Assembly: GCF_018531465.1 (NCBI RefSeq)
Contig: NZ_JAHDTF010000003.1
Location: 62,001-126,000 of the forward strand
DNA length: 64,000 nt
Source: Sphaerisporangium fuscum
GTDB lineage: Bacteria; Actinomycetota; Actinomycetes; Streptosporangiales; Streptosporangiaceae
Direction: 5' to 3'
The stretch's first letter is position 1. Each line of letters starts with the position of its first letter. The position numbers and the translations under genes are program-made. The notes under the pieces were generated by a model. It saw only the letters and a program-made list of their open reading frames with translations, was not told the origin of the DNA and ran no database searches. Positions 42,663 to 51,313 of the stretch are shown here, one piece after another.

Positions 42663-45041
42663 ATGCGTGCTCTATCCCGGGCGCTCGCCGCCCTCGCGGC
42701 CGCCGGCGTCTCCCTCGCCGGCGCCACCGTGCTCCAGCCGTCCCCTGCCTCGGCCGAACCGGGCACCGTCGTGATCAGCCAGGTGTACGGCGGGGGCGGC
42801 AACTCCGGCGCCCCGTTCACCAACGACTTCGTGGAGCTGTTCAACCGCAGCGGCGCGGCCGTCACCCTCGACGGCTGGTCCCTGCAGTACACCAGCGCCA
42901 CCGGTACCGGTAACTTCGCCGCCAACAAGGTCAACCTGGCCGGCTCGATCGCCCCCGGCGCCTACCATCTGGTGCAGCTCGCCGCGGGCACCACCCCCAG
43001 CGGCCCGCTGCCGGCCCCGGACACCACCGGCACGATCAACATGAGCGGCACCGCGGGCAAGGTGGCCCTGGTCAGGTCGGCCGACGGCCTGGCCTGCAAC
43101 GGGAGCTCCACCGCCTGCACCGCCGACCAGCTCGCGCTGGTCGCCGACCTGGTGGGGTACGGCACGGCTAACTTCTCCGAGGGCGCCGCCGCCCCCGCGC
43201 TGACCAACGCGACCGCGGCGCTGCGCGGCGGCCACGGCTGCGCCGACACCGACGCCAACGCCGCCGACTTCACCGCCGGGACCCCCGAGCCCCGCAACTC
43301 GGCGACCCCGCCCGCCCCCTGCGACGGCACCCCGACCCCGACCCCCACGCCGACCCCCACCCCCACGCCGACCCCGACCCCGACTCCCACGCCGACCCGT
43401 ACCGCCGAGCCGTGCGAGCTCCCGGCGACCGACGAGATCGCGCAGGTCCAGGGCACCGGTGACGCCAGCCCGCTCGCCGGCAAGCCGGTGCGCGTCGAAG
43501 GCGTGGTGACCGGCGACTTCCAGGGCACCGGCGGGCTCGGCGGGTTCTACATCCAGGACCCGACCCCGGACGACGACCCCGCCACCTCCGACGCGGTGTT
43601 CGTCTACTCGGGCAAGCCCGTGTCCACCGGCGACAAGGTGTTCGTCAGCGGTAAGGTCGCCGAGTTCAACGGGCTCACCGAGCTGACCTCGGTGTCCTCG
43701 GTCGAGGTGTGCGGCACCGGCACGATCAGGCCCACCAAGGTGAAGCTCCCGATCGCCGAGGGCGCGAGCCTGGAGCCGCTGGAGGGCGTGCTCGTCAGGT
43801 TCCCGCAGAAGCTCACCGTGTCCGAGATCTACAACCTGGCGCGGTTCGGCGAGATCACGCTGTCGGCCAAGGGACGGCTGTTCCAGCCCACCGACCGCGA
43901 GCACGTCGACGCCGCGCTCGACGCGCGCCGGCGGATCCTGCTCGACGACGGCTCCAACGTCCAGAACCCGCCCGCCCTGCCGTACCACACCGCCGGCCTG
44001 GACACCGTGCGCGTCGGAGACGGGACCAAGGGGCTCACCGGCGTGCTGACCTACGGCTTCGACGCCTACCGCGTGGAGCCGACCGAGCAGGTCGCCTTCA
44101 CGGCCGACAACCCCCGTCCCGCGGCCCCGGCCAAGGTCGGCGGCGACGTCAGGGTGGCGAGCCTGAACACCCTCAACTGGTTCACCACGCTCGGCTCGCG
44201 CGGCGCGAACACGGCCCTGGAGCGCGACCGCCAGCTCGCCAAGCTCGTCTCCACCCTCAAGGGCCTCGACCCCGACGTGGCCGGCCTCATGGAGGTCGAG
44301 AACAACGGCACCACCGCGCTCGGCACGCTCGTCGACGCCCTGAACGCCCAGGTCGGCGCCGGCACCTACAAGGGGATCGTCTCCCCGAACCCGGGCACCG
44401 ACGCCATCCAGGTGGCAGTGATCTACAAGCCCTCGGCGGTCAAGCCGGTCGGCGCCGCCCGCTCCTCCACCGACCCGGTGTTCCGCCGTCCGCCGCTGAT
44501 CCAGGAGTTCCAGCCGGTGAAGGGCGGCGCGGACGGCTCGTTCACGCTGCTGGTCAACCACTTCAAGTCCAAGGGCTGCGACGGCGCGACCGGGGCCGAC
44601 CTCGACCAGGGCGACGGCCAGAGCTGCTTCAACGCCGAGCGCGTCCGGCAGGCCAAGGCGACCCTCGGGCTGATCGACACGCTCAAGATCGCCAACCCGG
44701 TCGTGCTGGGCGACCTCAACGCCTACGGCGAGGAGGACCCGATCCACACGCTGGAGGACGGCAAGCTGACGAGCCTGAGCAAGAAGTTCCTCGACAAGCG
44801 CGACCGCTACAGCTACGTCTTCAGCGGCCTGTCCGGTGAGCTGGACCACGTGCTGGTGGGCAAGCAGGTGCTCAAGCGGGTGAGCGGCGCCACGATCTGG
44901 CACATCAACGCCGACGAGGGCCGGTTCATGGACTACAACACCGAGTTCAACCCGCCCGCCCTGTACTCGCCGGGAGCCTTCCGCTCCTCCGACCACGACC
45001 CGCTGCTGTTCGGCCTCCGGCTGAAGGGGCACGACGGCTGA
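42663..45041 (+). CDS. Secreted ExeM/NucH-type extracellular endonuclease with lamin-tail domain
   Basis: 792 residues. Signal peptide MRALSRALAALAAAGVSLAG with an Ala-x-Ala site near 31. A lamin-tail domain (about 33-170: VVISQVYGGGGNSGAPFTNDFVELFNRS) is followed by a Thr-Pro repeat linker (about 223-245), an OB-fold-like domain (about 255-360), and an endonuclease/exonuclease/phosphatase domain (about 490-790). Catalytic residues are visible: Glu in LMEVENNG, Asp-Asn in VLGDLNAYG, and Asp-His in SDHDPLLFGL. ExeM/NucH enzymes degrade extracellular DNA, for nutrition or biofilm release. Stand-alone gene with its own upstream palindrome. Confidence 0.93.
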   Translation: MRALSRALAALAAAGVSLAGATVLQPSPASAEPGTVVISQVYGGGGNSGAPFTNDFVELFNRSGAAVTLDGWSLQYTSATGTGNFAANKVNLAGSIAPGAYHLVQLAAGTTPSGPLPAPDTTGTINMSGTAGKVALVRSADGLACNGSSTACTADQLALVADLVGYGTANFSEGAAAPALTNATAALRGGHGCADTDANAADFTAGTPEPRNSATPPAPCDGTPTPTPTPTPTPTPTPTPTPTPTRTAEPCELPATDEIAQVQGTGDASPLAGKPVRVEGVVTGDFQGTGGLGGFYIQDPTPDDDPATSDAVFVYSGKPVSTGDKVFVSGKVAEFNGLTELTSVSSVEVCGTGTIRPTKVKLPIAEGASLEPLEGVLVRFPQKLTVSEIYNLARFGEITLSAKGRLFQPTDREHVDAALDARRRILLDDGSNVQNPPALPYHTAGLDTVRVGDGTKGLTGVLTYGFDAYRVEPTEQVAFTADNPRPAAPAKVGGDVRVASLNTLNWFTTLGSRGANTALERDRQLAKLVSTLKGLDPDVAGLMEVENNGTTALGTLVDALNAQVGAGTYKGIVSPNPGTDAIQVAVIYKPSAVKPVGAARSSTDPVFRRPPLIQEFQPVKGGADGSFTLLVNHFKSKGCDGATGADLDQGDGQSCFNAERVRQAKATLGLIDTLKIANPVVLGDLNAYGEEDPIHTLEDGKLTSLSKKFLDKRDRYSYVFSGLSGELDHVLVGKQVLKRVSGATIWHINADEGRFMDYNTEFNPPALYSPGAFRSSDHDPLLFGLRLKGHDG
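43329..43397 (+). repeat. Thr-Pro codon repeat (interdomain linker)
   Basis: About 11 Thr-Pro dipeptides coded by ACC/ACG-CCG/CCC hexamers. Forms the extended linker between the lamin-tail and OB domains of the nuclease; length is likely to vary between strains. Confidence 0.85.
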
Positions 45042-45196
45042 TTCCCGGTAGGCGTGCGGCCCCGTGCGGGGGCCGCGCGCCTCGCTCGGGGGCCTCGGTT
45101 CGGTGAACGATCGGGCCGCGGAAGCGTGAGGAATTCGCCGACCGGGTAGGTGGTTATGCCGATCGACATCGACGACATACGAGACGAGGGACACCA

Positions 45197-45595
45197 GTGG
45201 CGACCATCGCGGTGACCGAGACCAACTTCAACGAGATCGCCGACGAGGGGATCGTCCTGCTGGACTTCTGGGCCTCCTGGTGCGGGCCCTGCCGCAGCTT
45301 CGCGCCGATCTTCGAGAAGGCCTCCCAGAAGCACGGGGACATCACCTTCGGCAAGATCGACACCGAGGCCGAGCGCGCGCTCGCGGAGGGCTTCGAGATC
45401 ACGGCCATCCCCACGATCATGGCGATCCGTGACGGCATCGTCGTCTTCGCCCAGCCGGGCGCGCTTCCCGAGCCCGCCCTCGAGGACCTCATCCGGCAGG
45501 TCAGGGCGCTCGACATGGAGGCCATCCGCAAGGAGATCACCGACGACATCGACTCCGGCCGCGCCGAGGGCCCCGAGGACGGCAGCCGGCCGTAG
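45197..45595 (+). CDS. trxA: Thioredoxin
   Basis: 132 residues from GTG 45197 (ACGAGGGAC upstream). The redox site is W28-C29-G30-P31-C32 (SWCGPCRS), with the cis-Pro in AIPTIMA. It has about 20 extra C-terminal residues, acidic and not part of the fold. It reduces protein disulfides in the cytoplasm. It converges with the DAHP synthase gene; the hairpin at 45606-45657 terminates both. Confidence 0.95.
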   Translation: MATIAVTETNFNEIADEGIVLLDFWASWCGPCRSFAPIFEKASQKHGDITFGKIDTEAERALAEGFEITAIPTIMAIRDGIVVFAQPGALPEPALEDLIRQVRALDMEAIRKEITDDIDSGRAEGPEDGSRP

Positions 45596-45605
45596 GACGG
45601 CCAGA

Positions 45606-45657
45606 ACGACAGAACGGGCCCCTCCCGGCACATGCCGGAGGGGGCCCGTTCTGTCGT
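45606..45657. terminator. Strong bidirectional terminator hairpin between trxA and aroG
   Basis: A 25-bp stem (45606-45630 with 45633-45657; 23 pairs match) and a two-base loop. It fills the 72-base gap between converging genes and starts 10 bases after the trxA stop and 10 before the aroG stop. Confidence 0.85.
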
Positions 45658-45667
45658 CCGGGGCGGG

Positions 45668-47008
45668 TCAGCTGGAGCGGTAGAGCTCGGCGACCCGGAA
45701 GGCCAGGTCGAGCGACTGGCCGCGGTTGAGGCGCGGGTCGCACGCCGTCTCGTACCGCAGGGCGAGGTCCTCCTCGACGATCGGGTGGCCGCCGCCGACG
45801 CACTCGGTGACGTCGTCGCCGGTGAACTCGATGTGGATGCCGCCCGGGTGGGTGCCGAGGGCGCGGTGCACCTCGAAGAAGCCCGCCACCTCGTCGAGCA
45901 CGTCGTCGAGCCGGCGCGTCTTGTGCCCGCTCGGCGCCTCGAAGGTGTTGCCGTGCATGGGGTCGCAGATCCAGGCGACCTGGGCGCCGCTCGCGCGGAC
46001 CTTCTCGACCAGCGGCGGGAGCGCGTCGCGGACCTTGGAGGCGCCCATGCGGGCGATGAAGGTCAGCCGGCCGGGCTCGTTGGCCGGGTTGAGCTTGTCG
46101 ATGAGCACCAGGGCGTCCTCGGGGGTGGTGGACGGCCCGAGCTTGACGCCGATCGGGTTGCGGATGCGGCTGAAGAAGTCGACGTGGGCGCCGTCGAGCT
46201 GGCGGGTGCGCTCGCCGATCCAGACCATGTGCGCCGAGACGTCGTACGGCAGGCCCGTGCGCGAGTCGATGCGGGTCAGGGCCCGGTCGTAGTCGAGGAT
46301 CAGTGCCTCGTGGGAGGAGTAGAACTCGACGGTGTGGAACTCCTCGGGGTCGGCGCCGCAGGCGTGCATGAAGGCGAGCGCCTGGTCGATCTCGCGCGCG
46401 AGCTGCTCGTAGCGGCGCCCGGCGGGCGACTCGGCCACGAAGTCCTGGTTCCAGGCGTGCACCTGGCGCAGGTCGGCGTACCCGCCCTTGGTGAACGCCC
46501 GGGCGAGGTTCAGCGTGACGGCCGAGGAGTGGTAGGCGCGCAGCAGCCGCGCGGGGTCGGGGGTGCGGGACTCGGCCGTGAAGTCGAACCCGTTGACCAT
46601 GTCGCCGCGGTAGGCCGGCAGCTCGACGCCGCCGCGGGTCTCGGTCGGCTTGGAACGCGGCTTGGCGAACTGCCCCGCCAGGCGGCCGATCTTGACCACC
46701 GGCACGCGGCCGGCGTAGGTGAGCACGATCGCCATCTGCAGCAGCGTCTTGAGCTTGTTGCGGACGTTGTCGGCTGTCGCCCCGGCGAAGGTCTCGGCGC
46801 AGTCGCCGCCCTGGAGGACGAACGCCTCTCCGCGCGCGACGGCGGCCAGGCGGTCCTTGAGCTCGTCACACTCGCCGGCGAACACCAGTGGCGGCAGGCC
46901 CGCGAGCTCGCTCACGACCCGCTCCAGCGCGGAGGGGTCGGGCCAGTCGGGCTGCTGGGCGGCGGGTAGCCCCCGCCAGGAATCGAGGTTGATAGGTTCG
47001 GCGCTCAC
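45668..47008 (-). CDS. aroG: Class II 3-deoxy-7-phosphoheptulonate (DAHP) synthase
   Basis: 446 residues from GTG 47008. Class II plant/actinobacterial type: Cys70 in QGGDCAETF, His in ICDPMHGNTF, Glu in GGIHIEFTGDDVTECVGG and Asp in ETACDPRLN form the metal site known from M. tuberculosis AroG. It joins phosphoenolpyruvate and erythrose-4-phosphate, the first step of the shikimate pathway, in the cytoplasm. No other aromatic biosynthesis genes adjoin it. Confidence 0.96.
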   Translation of the reverse strand: MSAEPINLDSWRGLPAAQQPDWPDPSALERVVSELAGLPPLVFAGECDELKDRLAAVARGEAFVLQGGDCAETFAGATADNVRNKLKTLLQMAIVLTYAGRVPVVKIGRLAGQFAKPRSKPTETRGGVELPAYRGDMVNGFDFTAESRTPDPARLLRAYHSSAVTLNLARAFTKGGYADLRQVHAWNQDFVAESPAGRRYEQLAREIDQALAFMHACGADPEEFHTVEFYSSHEALILDYDRALTRIDSRTGLPYDVSAHMVWIGERTRQLDGAHVDFFSRIRNPIGVKLGPSTTPEDALVLIDKLNPANEPGRLTFIARMGASKVRDALPPLVEKVRASGAQVAWICDPMHGNTFEAPSGHKTRRLDDVLDEVAGFFEVHRALGTHPGGIHIEFTGDDVTECVGGGHPIVEEDLALRYETACDPRLNRGQSLDLAFRVAELYRSS

Positions 47009-47138
47009 CCTAGAAGGCTATTGCACCTTCTGCTGTGTAACCGAGTCCCTGTCCACAAGGTGAGAAATCTTTCTCAGCCCTCAGCCCGTCAGCAACCCCT
47101 CCAGTGCCATCCGTCCCGTATGTCCGAACGGCCGGCGT

Positions 47139-48356
47139 TCAGCGCACCCGCACCGGGGCCTCGGGGGTGCGGACGTGCTCGGGCAGGACGCCGAAGCCGA
47201 TGAACCGGCGGGCCAGGTCGCGGACCACCGGGATCTGCGCCGGGCTCACCGGGAACCGCACGGAAGGCGCCGCTCCCGTGAGCGCCGGGCGGATCAGCCG
47301 GTCCTGCACCACCCGCTGGGCGAGCTGCGTGACCACCGTGGGGATCATGCGGCGGCGCTGCAGCCTGCGCAGGAGCGATTCGGGCACCTCGCCCGCCAGC
47401 AGCGGCCCGGTGAGCAGGTTGGCGGCGGCCACGGCGTCCTGGACGGCGAGGTTGATGCCGACGCCGAACACCGGGGACATGGCGTGGGCGGCGTCGCCGA
47501 TGAGCAGCAGGCCGGGCCGGTGCCAGCGGCGCAGGCGGTTGAGCGCGACCTGCAGCACGCTCGTCCGCTCGAAGGCCAGCTCCGCCGCGCGGCCGGCGAG
47601 GAAGGGCAGCAGCTCGCCGACCGACGCGCGCAGCGTCTCGATGCCCCGCGACCGCAGCCGGTCGTACCCGCCCTTCGGGATGACGTAGGCGAGCTGCCAG
47701 TACGTCTCGCGGTTGATCGCCACCATCATGCGCCCCGACGAGACCCGCAGGAAGGTCTCCTCGCTGTCGCCATGCTCGCGCGGCAGCCGGAACCACAGCA
47801 CGTCCATGGGCGCGCCGAACTCCACCGGCACCAGGCCGGCCGCCCGCCGTACGTCGGAGTGCCGCCCGTCGGCGCCGACGGTGAGCGTGGCGCGCAGCTC
47901 GTGCTCGCCCTCGGCGTCCCGGTAGCGGACGCCGCGCACGGCGTTCCCCTCGCGGATCACTCCCGTGACCTCGGCCTCCATGACGAGCCGGAAGCCGGGG
48001 TAGCGGCCGGCGGCCGCGACGATCAGCTGGAGGAAGTCCCACTGCGGGACGAACGCGATGTAGGGGAACTTCGACTTGAGCTCCCTGAGCGAGGCGATCT
48101 CGACGACGCGGCCGTCGTCCAGCCACATGTCCAGCTCGTACGCCTTGCGGTGCGGCAGGGCGAGGAACTCCTCGGCCAGCCCGAGCTCGTCGAGCACCTC
48201 CTGGGTGGAGGGATGGATCGTGTCCCCGCGGAAGTCGCGCAGGAAGTCGGCGTGCTTCTCCAGCAGTGTCACCTCGACTCCCGCACGGGCGAGGAGCAGC
48301 GCGAGCACGGCCCCGGCGGGGCCGCCTCCAGCGATCACACAGGTCGTCTTCGACAT
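47139..48356 (-). CDS. FAD-dependent oxidoreductase (UbiH/PHBH-like monooxygenase fold)
   Basis: 405 residues. The FAD fingerprint is at the N-terminus (CVIAGGGPAGAVLALLLARAG), the DG motif is VGADGRHSDVRRAAG near 160, and the GD motif is LLIGDAAHAMSPVFGVGINLAVQDA near 290. The family hydroxylates or otherwise oxidises aromatic or polyketide substrates using NAD(P)H and oxygen. Ends 130 bases downstream of the aroG start, same strand. Substrate unknown; no linked biosynthetic genes. Confidence 0.88.
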   Translation of the reverse strand: MSKTTCVIAGGGPAGAVLALLLARAGVEVTLLEKHADFLRDFRGDTIHPSTQEVLDELGLAEEFLALPHRKAYELDMWLDDGRVVEIASLRELKSKFPYIAFVPQWDFLQLIVAAAGRYPGFRLVMEAEVTGVIREGNAVRGVRYRDAEGEHELRATLTVGADGRHSDVRRAAGLVPVEFGAPMDVLWFRLPREHGDSEETFLRVSSGRMMVAINRETYWQLAYVIPKGGYDRLRSRGIETLRASVGELLPFLAGRAAELAFERTSVLQVALNRLRRWHRPGLLLIGDAAHAMSPVFGVGINLAVQDAVAAANLLTGPLLAGEVPESLLRRLQRRRMIPTVVTQLAQRVVQDRLIRPALTGAAPSVRFPVSPAQIPVVRDLARRFIGFGVLPEHVRTPEAPVRVR

Positions 48357-48527
48357 TTTTCATCACCCGTTGAAATCATCGCACAGAGAGTCGTCCGGAT
48401 GAAGCCCCACCGGGCTTGTGTCGCCGAGGCCCGTATCACATCCGCACGCATAACCGTCCCGTCCGGGGGCAGTCGGAGGTCGGCTCCCAAGAGGGGCCGC
48501 ACCGAGGCGACTTGGAGTTGAGGTCAC

Positions 48528-49070
48528 ATGATCGTGCTGGGCCTTTTATTCATCGTGCTCGCCGGCGCGGCCGTCATCGCGGTGGCGAACGACCAGGGCG
48601 GTGCCGTCACGGCGGCGGTCACCGTCGGGGACCAGGCGTTCCAGCTGAGCAAGCTGGAACTGTTCCTGGCCGGGGCGGCGACCGCGGCGGTGTTCCTGAT
48701 CGGCCTGATGCTGCTGACGGCCGGTATGCGACGGGCGGGCGTCAGGCGCAGGAAGATGCGCGAGGCCAGGCTGGAGACGCGTGACCGCGTCGCCCAGCTG
48801 GAGGAGGAGAAGCGCAGGCTCGAACGCAAGCTGGAGGCCGAGCGGACCGCGGCGTCGGTCCCCGGGCAGCGGACGCCGCCCGCCCCGTCCACGCCGGTCA
48901 CGGCCCCCGCGCCCACCGGGCGGCACGCGCAGGTGCCCGACCGGGACGGCGACGGCGTCGACGACCGTGCCGAGGGACGCTCGGGCGCCGGCACCGAGCC
49001 GGTGCGGCGGCAGGAGACCGCCTACCCGAGCGACCAGCTCGTCGCGGGCAACCGCGCCAGGGAGACGTGA
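48528..49070 (+). CDS. Small membrane protein with coiled coil and acidic tail
   Basis: 180 residues. Two membrane helices (about 1-22 and 42-66; MIVLGLLFIVLAGAAVIAVA, LFLAGAATAAVFLIGLMLL), then a basic/acidic coiled coil (about 70-105: RDRVAQLEEEKRRLERKLEAE), and a disordered tail with the calcium-loop-like DRDGDGVDDRAEG. No family recognised. Divergent from the FAD oxidoreductase. Function unknown. Confidence 0.65.
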   Translation: MIVLGLLFIVLAGAAVIAVANDQGGAVTAAVTVGDQAFQLSKLELFLAGAATAAVFLIGLMLLTAGMRRAGVRRRKMREARLETRDRVAQLEEEKRRLERKLEAERTAASVPGQRTPPAPSTPVTAPAPTGRHAQVPDRDGDGVDDRAEGRSGAGTEPVRRQETAYPSDQLVAGNRARET

Positions 49071-49105
49071 GCCCGAGGTGGCCGCGGACATGACTTCCGG
49101 CGCGG

Positions 49106-49138
49106 GCGCCGCCCGGGGACCAGGTCCCTGGGCGGCGC
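49106..49138. terminator. Hairpin between convergent genes
   Basis: A 15-bp stem (49106-49120 with 49124-49138, one G-T pair) and a three-base loop in the gap between the genes ending at 49070 and 49218. No U-run. Confidence 0.6.
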
Positions 49139-49217
49139 TACCCGCGCGCAGGCGCCTGTCGAGACCGGTGTGCCATCGCTGCGTCGGCCGCCTGCCCCGC
49201 CGCACCAGGGCGTACGG

Positions 49218-50216
49218 TCACCGCTGCCTGGCCAGGGCCAGGTACTTGATCAGCCCCGCGGCGCAGCGCTCGCGGATCGGGGCGTAGAACTCCTCGGGAT
49301 ACTGCCGGGGACCGTTCTCGACCAGCATGATCAGGTAGAGGTACACCCGGTACAGCGCCTCGCGGACCCGGGCCCCCGGGGTCAGCTCCAGCCTGCCGCC
49401 CGCCTCGCGGTAGCCCGCGACGAGAGGGTCGTCCTCCCGGAGATCCTCGAAGAGCGTCGGTGTGATGAAGTCGGCCAGCGGGTCGCCCCAGAACGCCCGC
49501 TCGTGGTCGATGATCGCCTGGATCTCGGGCTCCCCGCCGGGTGGCAGCGACAGGAAGACGTTGCCCGGCCAGACGTCGAAGTGCACGAGCGAGGGCTCGG
49601 TCACCTCGTCCAGGGCGCCGGCGCCCTCGTGGACGGCCGCGGCGATGTCGAGCGGGGAGCAGGGGAGGGGCGTGGCGTACCGGACCGCGTCGTCGAGGAG
49701 GGCGCCCGTCATGACGAGGAACGCCTCCCGCCAGGTGGCCCCGGTCAGCTCGGCGTGCGGGTAGCCGTACACGCCCTGGCAGGGGATGGCGTGCAGCGTG
49801 GCGAGATGGCGGCCGAGCCGGCGGCGCAGCGCGCCGTGCTCGGCCTCGCCGAGGGAGCCCGCCTGGTTCCACGGGACCCCGTCGAGGGCCGAGAGGATCA
49901 GGTAGTCGCCGCCGAGGACGGGATCGTCGAAGCCCGCGTGCAGCAGCCGGGGCAGCGGCAGGCCCGTGGGCGCGGCCAGGTGGTAGACCAGCACCTCCAT
50001 GCGCATCAGGTCGCGCTCGTAGCGCAGCTGCTCCAGCTCGGGCGGCGGCGCGACCTTCAGGACGACCTTCCGGCCGTCGTCGAGGGTGAGCCGCCACACC
50101 GCGTTGGCGAAGCCGTCGGCCAGCTCCTCGGCCGCGGCCACCCCGGAGCCCATCGCCCCGAGGAGGAGGTTGTCCAGCTGGGACGCCGTCAGCTTGCGCT
50201 TGGTCCTGCTCTCCAC
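49218..50216 (-). CDS. Aminoglycoside/fructosamine phosphotransferase-family kinase
   Basis: 332 residues from GTG 50216 with GGAGGTGAGG upstream; the frame is open further but overlaps the epimerase. The APH fold is clear: VWRLTLDDGRKVVLKVAPP (ATP-binding Lys), the Brenner motif LVHFDVWPGNVFL (catalytic Asp, Asn), and IIDHERAFWGDPLADF (metal-binding Asp). Such kinases act on sugars, aminoglycosides, choline or fructosamines. It follows the aldose 1-epimerase by 29 bases in one operon with a CebR box, so a sugar substrate is more likely than an antibiotic. Confidence 0.87.
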   Translation of the reverse strand: MESRTKRKLTASQLDNLLLGAMGSGVAAAEELADGFANAVWRLTLDDGRKVVLKVAPPPELEQLRYERDLMRMEVLVYHLAAPTGLPLPRLLHAGFDDPVLGGDYLILSALDGVPWNQAGSLGEAEHGALRRRLGRHLATLHAIPCQGVYGYPHAELTGATWREAFLVMTGALLDDAVRYATPLPCSPLDIAAAVHEGAGALDEVTEPSLVHFDVWPGNVFLSLPPGGEPEIQAIIDHERAFWGDPLADFITPTLFEDLREDDPLVAGYREAGGRLELTPGARVREALYRVYLYLIMLVENGPRQYPEEFYAPIRERCAAGLIKYLALARQR

Positions 50217-50245
50217 CGCCGCCTCACCTCCGCCGCCGCTACCTG

Positions 50246-51145
50246 TCAGGGGATGATGGAGATCGTCCAGGAGGCCTCGTGCTTGGCGCCCGGATCGAGC
50301 ACCACGAGGTCCGTGCCGGAGTTGAAGGCGTCCGGCGGGCAGGTCATCGGCTCGACCGCGATGCCCCGGTGCCCGAACCCGCTGCCGGTGCACACCTGCA
50401 CCCACGGCAGGACCGCCGCGTCCCAGGAGATCTGGATGCCGCCTTCCGCGCCGCGCAGCCGCACCCGGGCCAGCCCGTCGGCCCCGGGGACGATCCCGGT
50501 GAAGGCCTCGTCGAGCACGGTGCCGGCCAGCGGGCGGGGGGACCGGAAGTCGAAGCGCGTGCCGGCGACGTCCTCCAGCGTGGTGGGGATGAGCACGTCG
50601 TCGGTGAGCAGCACCCGCCCGGCGGGCAGGTCGAACTCCCAGCCCTCCTCGGGGCCGCCGTCGGCGATCAGCCAGGGGTGGGGGCCGCAGCCGTACGGCG
50701 CGGGGCGGTCGCCGATGTTCTCGGCGGTGAGCGTGGTGGTCAGCCCGTCGGCGGCCACCGCGTACCGCACCTGGAGCGCCAGGCGGAAGGGGTAGCCGGG
50801 GGAGGGCTCGATGGTGTGCGCGAGCCGGACGAACGCGTGGTCGTCCTCGACGGTGAGCAGCTCGACGACCTTCCAGCCGGCGAAGGCGACCAGGCCGTGC
50901 AGCGCGTGGCCGCGCTCGGGCTCGTTCACCGGCACCGTCAGCGCCTCGCCCCGGAAGGTGTAGTGCCCGCCGGCGACGCGGTTCGGCCAGGGCGCGAGCA
51001 GGGTGCCGCTGTAGTGGGGGACGGGGCCGCCCTCGGGCCAGCTCGCCACCAGGTCGCGGCCGCCGTGCCGTAGGACCCGCAGGGCGGCGCCCATCTCGGT
51101 GATCTCGGCATGGTAGCCGCCGCCGTCGAGAACGTACTGGGACAC
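50246..51145 (-). CDS. Aldose 1-epimerase (mutarotase)
   Basis: 299 residues from GTG 51145 with AGAGGAT upstream. GalM-like fold: His in ERGHALHGLVAF, a second His in GCGPHPWLI, and Glu in AVEPMTCPPDAFNSG as the likely catalytic base. It interconverts alpha and beta anomers of hexoses, useful after beta-glucoside or beta-galactoside cleavage. Promoter 51285-51313 and the operator at 51263-51276 place it in the CebR regulon. First gene of the mutarotase-kinase operon. Confidence 0.93.
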   Translation of the reverse strand: MSQYVLDGGGYHAEITEMGAALRVLRHGGRDLVASWPEGGPVPHYSGTLLAPWPNRVAGGHYTFRGEALTVPVNEPERGHALHGLVAFAGWKVVELLTVEDDHAFVRLAHTIEPSPGYPFRLALQVRYAVAADGLTTTLTAENIGDRPAPYGCGPHPWLIADGGPEEGWEFDLPAGRVLLTDDVLIPTTLEDVAGTRFDFRSPRPLAGTVLDEAFTGIVPGADGLARVRLRGAEGGIQISWDAAVLPWVQVCTGSGFGHRGIAVEPMTCPPDAFNSGTDLVVLDPGAKHEASWTISIIP

Positions 51146-51262
51146 GGGGGATCCTCTCTTCGAGGCACGGGTGTGGAGATCGAGGCGGCACCGGGCGGTT
51201 ACGCCGCCCCCATCATTCCCGGCACCCGGGCGGGTCGCCAAAAACCCGTGTGCCGAGAGTGA

Positions 51263-51276
51263 TGGGAGCGCTCCCA
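51263..51276. promoter_or_regulatory. CebR/CelR operator of the mutarotase operon
   Basis: Perfect 14-bp palindrome TGGGAGCGCTCCCA, the known operator of CebR (Streptomyces) and CelR (Thermobifida fusca). It lies just downstream of the -10 at 51285-51290. Same sequence as 63453-63466 and 63583-63596, upstream of cebE. Confidence 0.9.
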
Positions 51277-51284
51277 CGGAGCAC

Positions 51285-51313
51285 ACCGTAATCGGTTTCG
51301 TGCGGACCGTCAA
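51285..51313 (-). promoter_or_regulatory. Mutarotase operon promoter
   Basis: On the minus strand TTGACG (51308-51313), 17-base spacer, TACGGT (51285-51290), nearly consensus. It lies immediately downstream of the preceding gene's stop and is followed by the CebR box, eight bases on. Confidence 0.75.

Noticed and set aside
43329..43397. Thr-Pro repeat as a possible CRISPR or phase-variable tract
   Set aside because: It is a codon repeat inside the nuclease linker with no spacers or frame-shifting unit.
49218..50216. Aminoglycoside resistance gene
   Set aside because: APH fold only; its operon and CebR box point to a sugar-related kinase.
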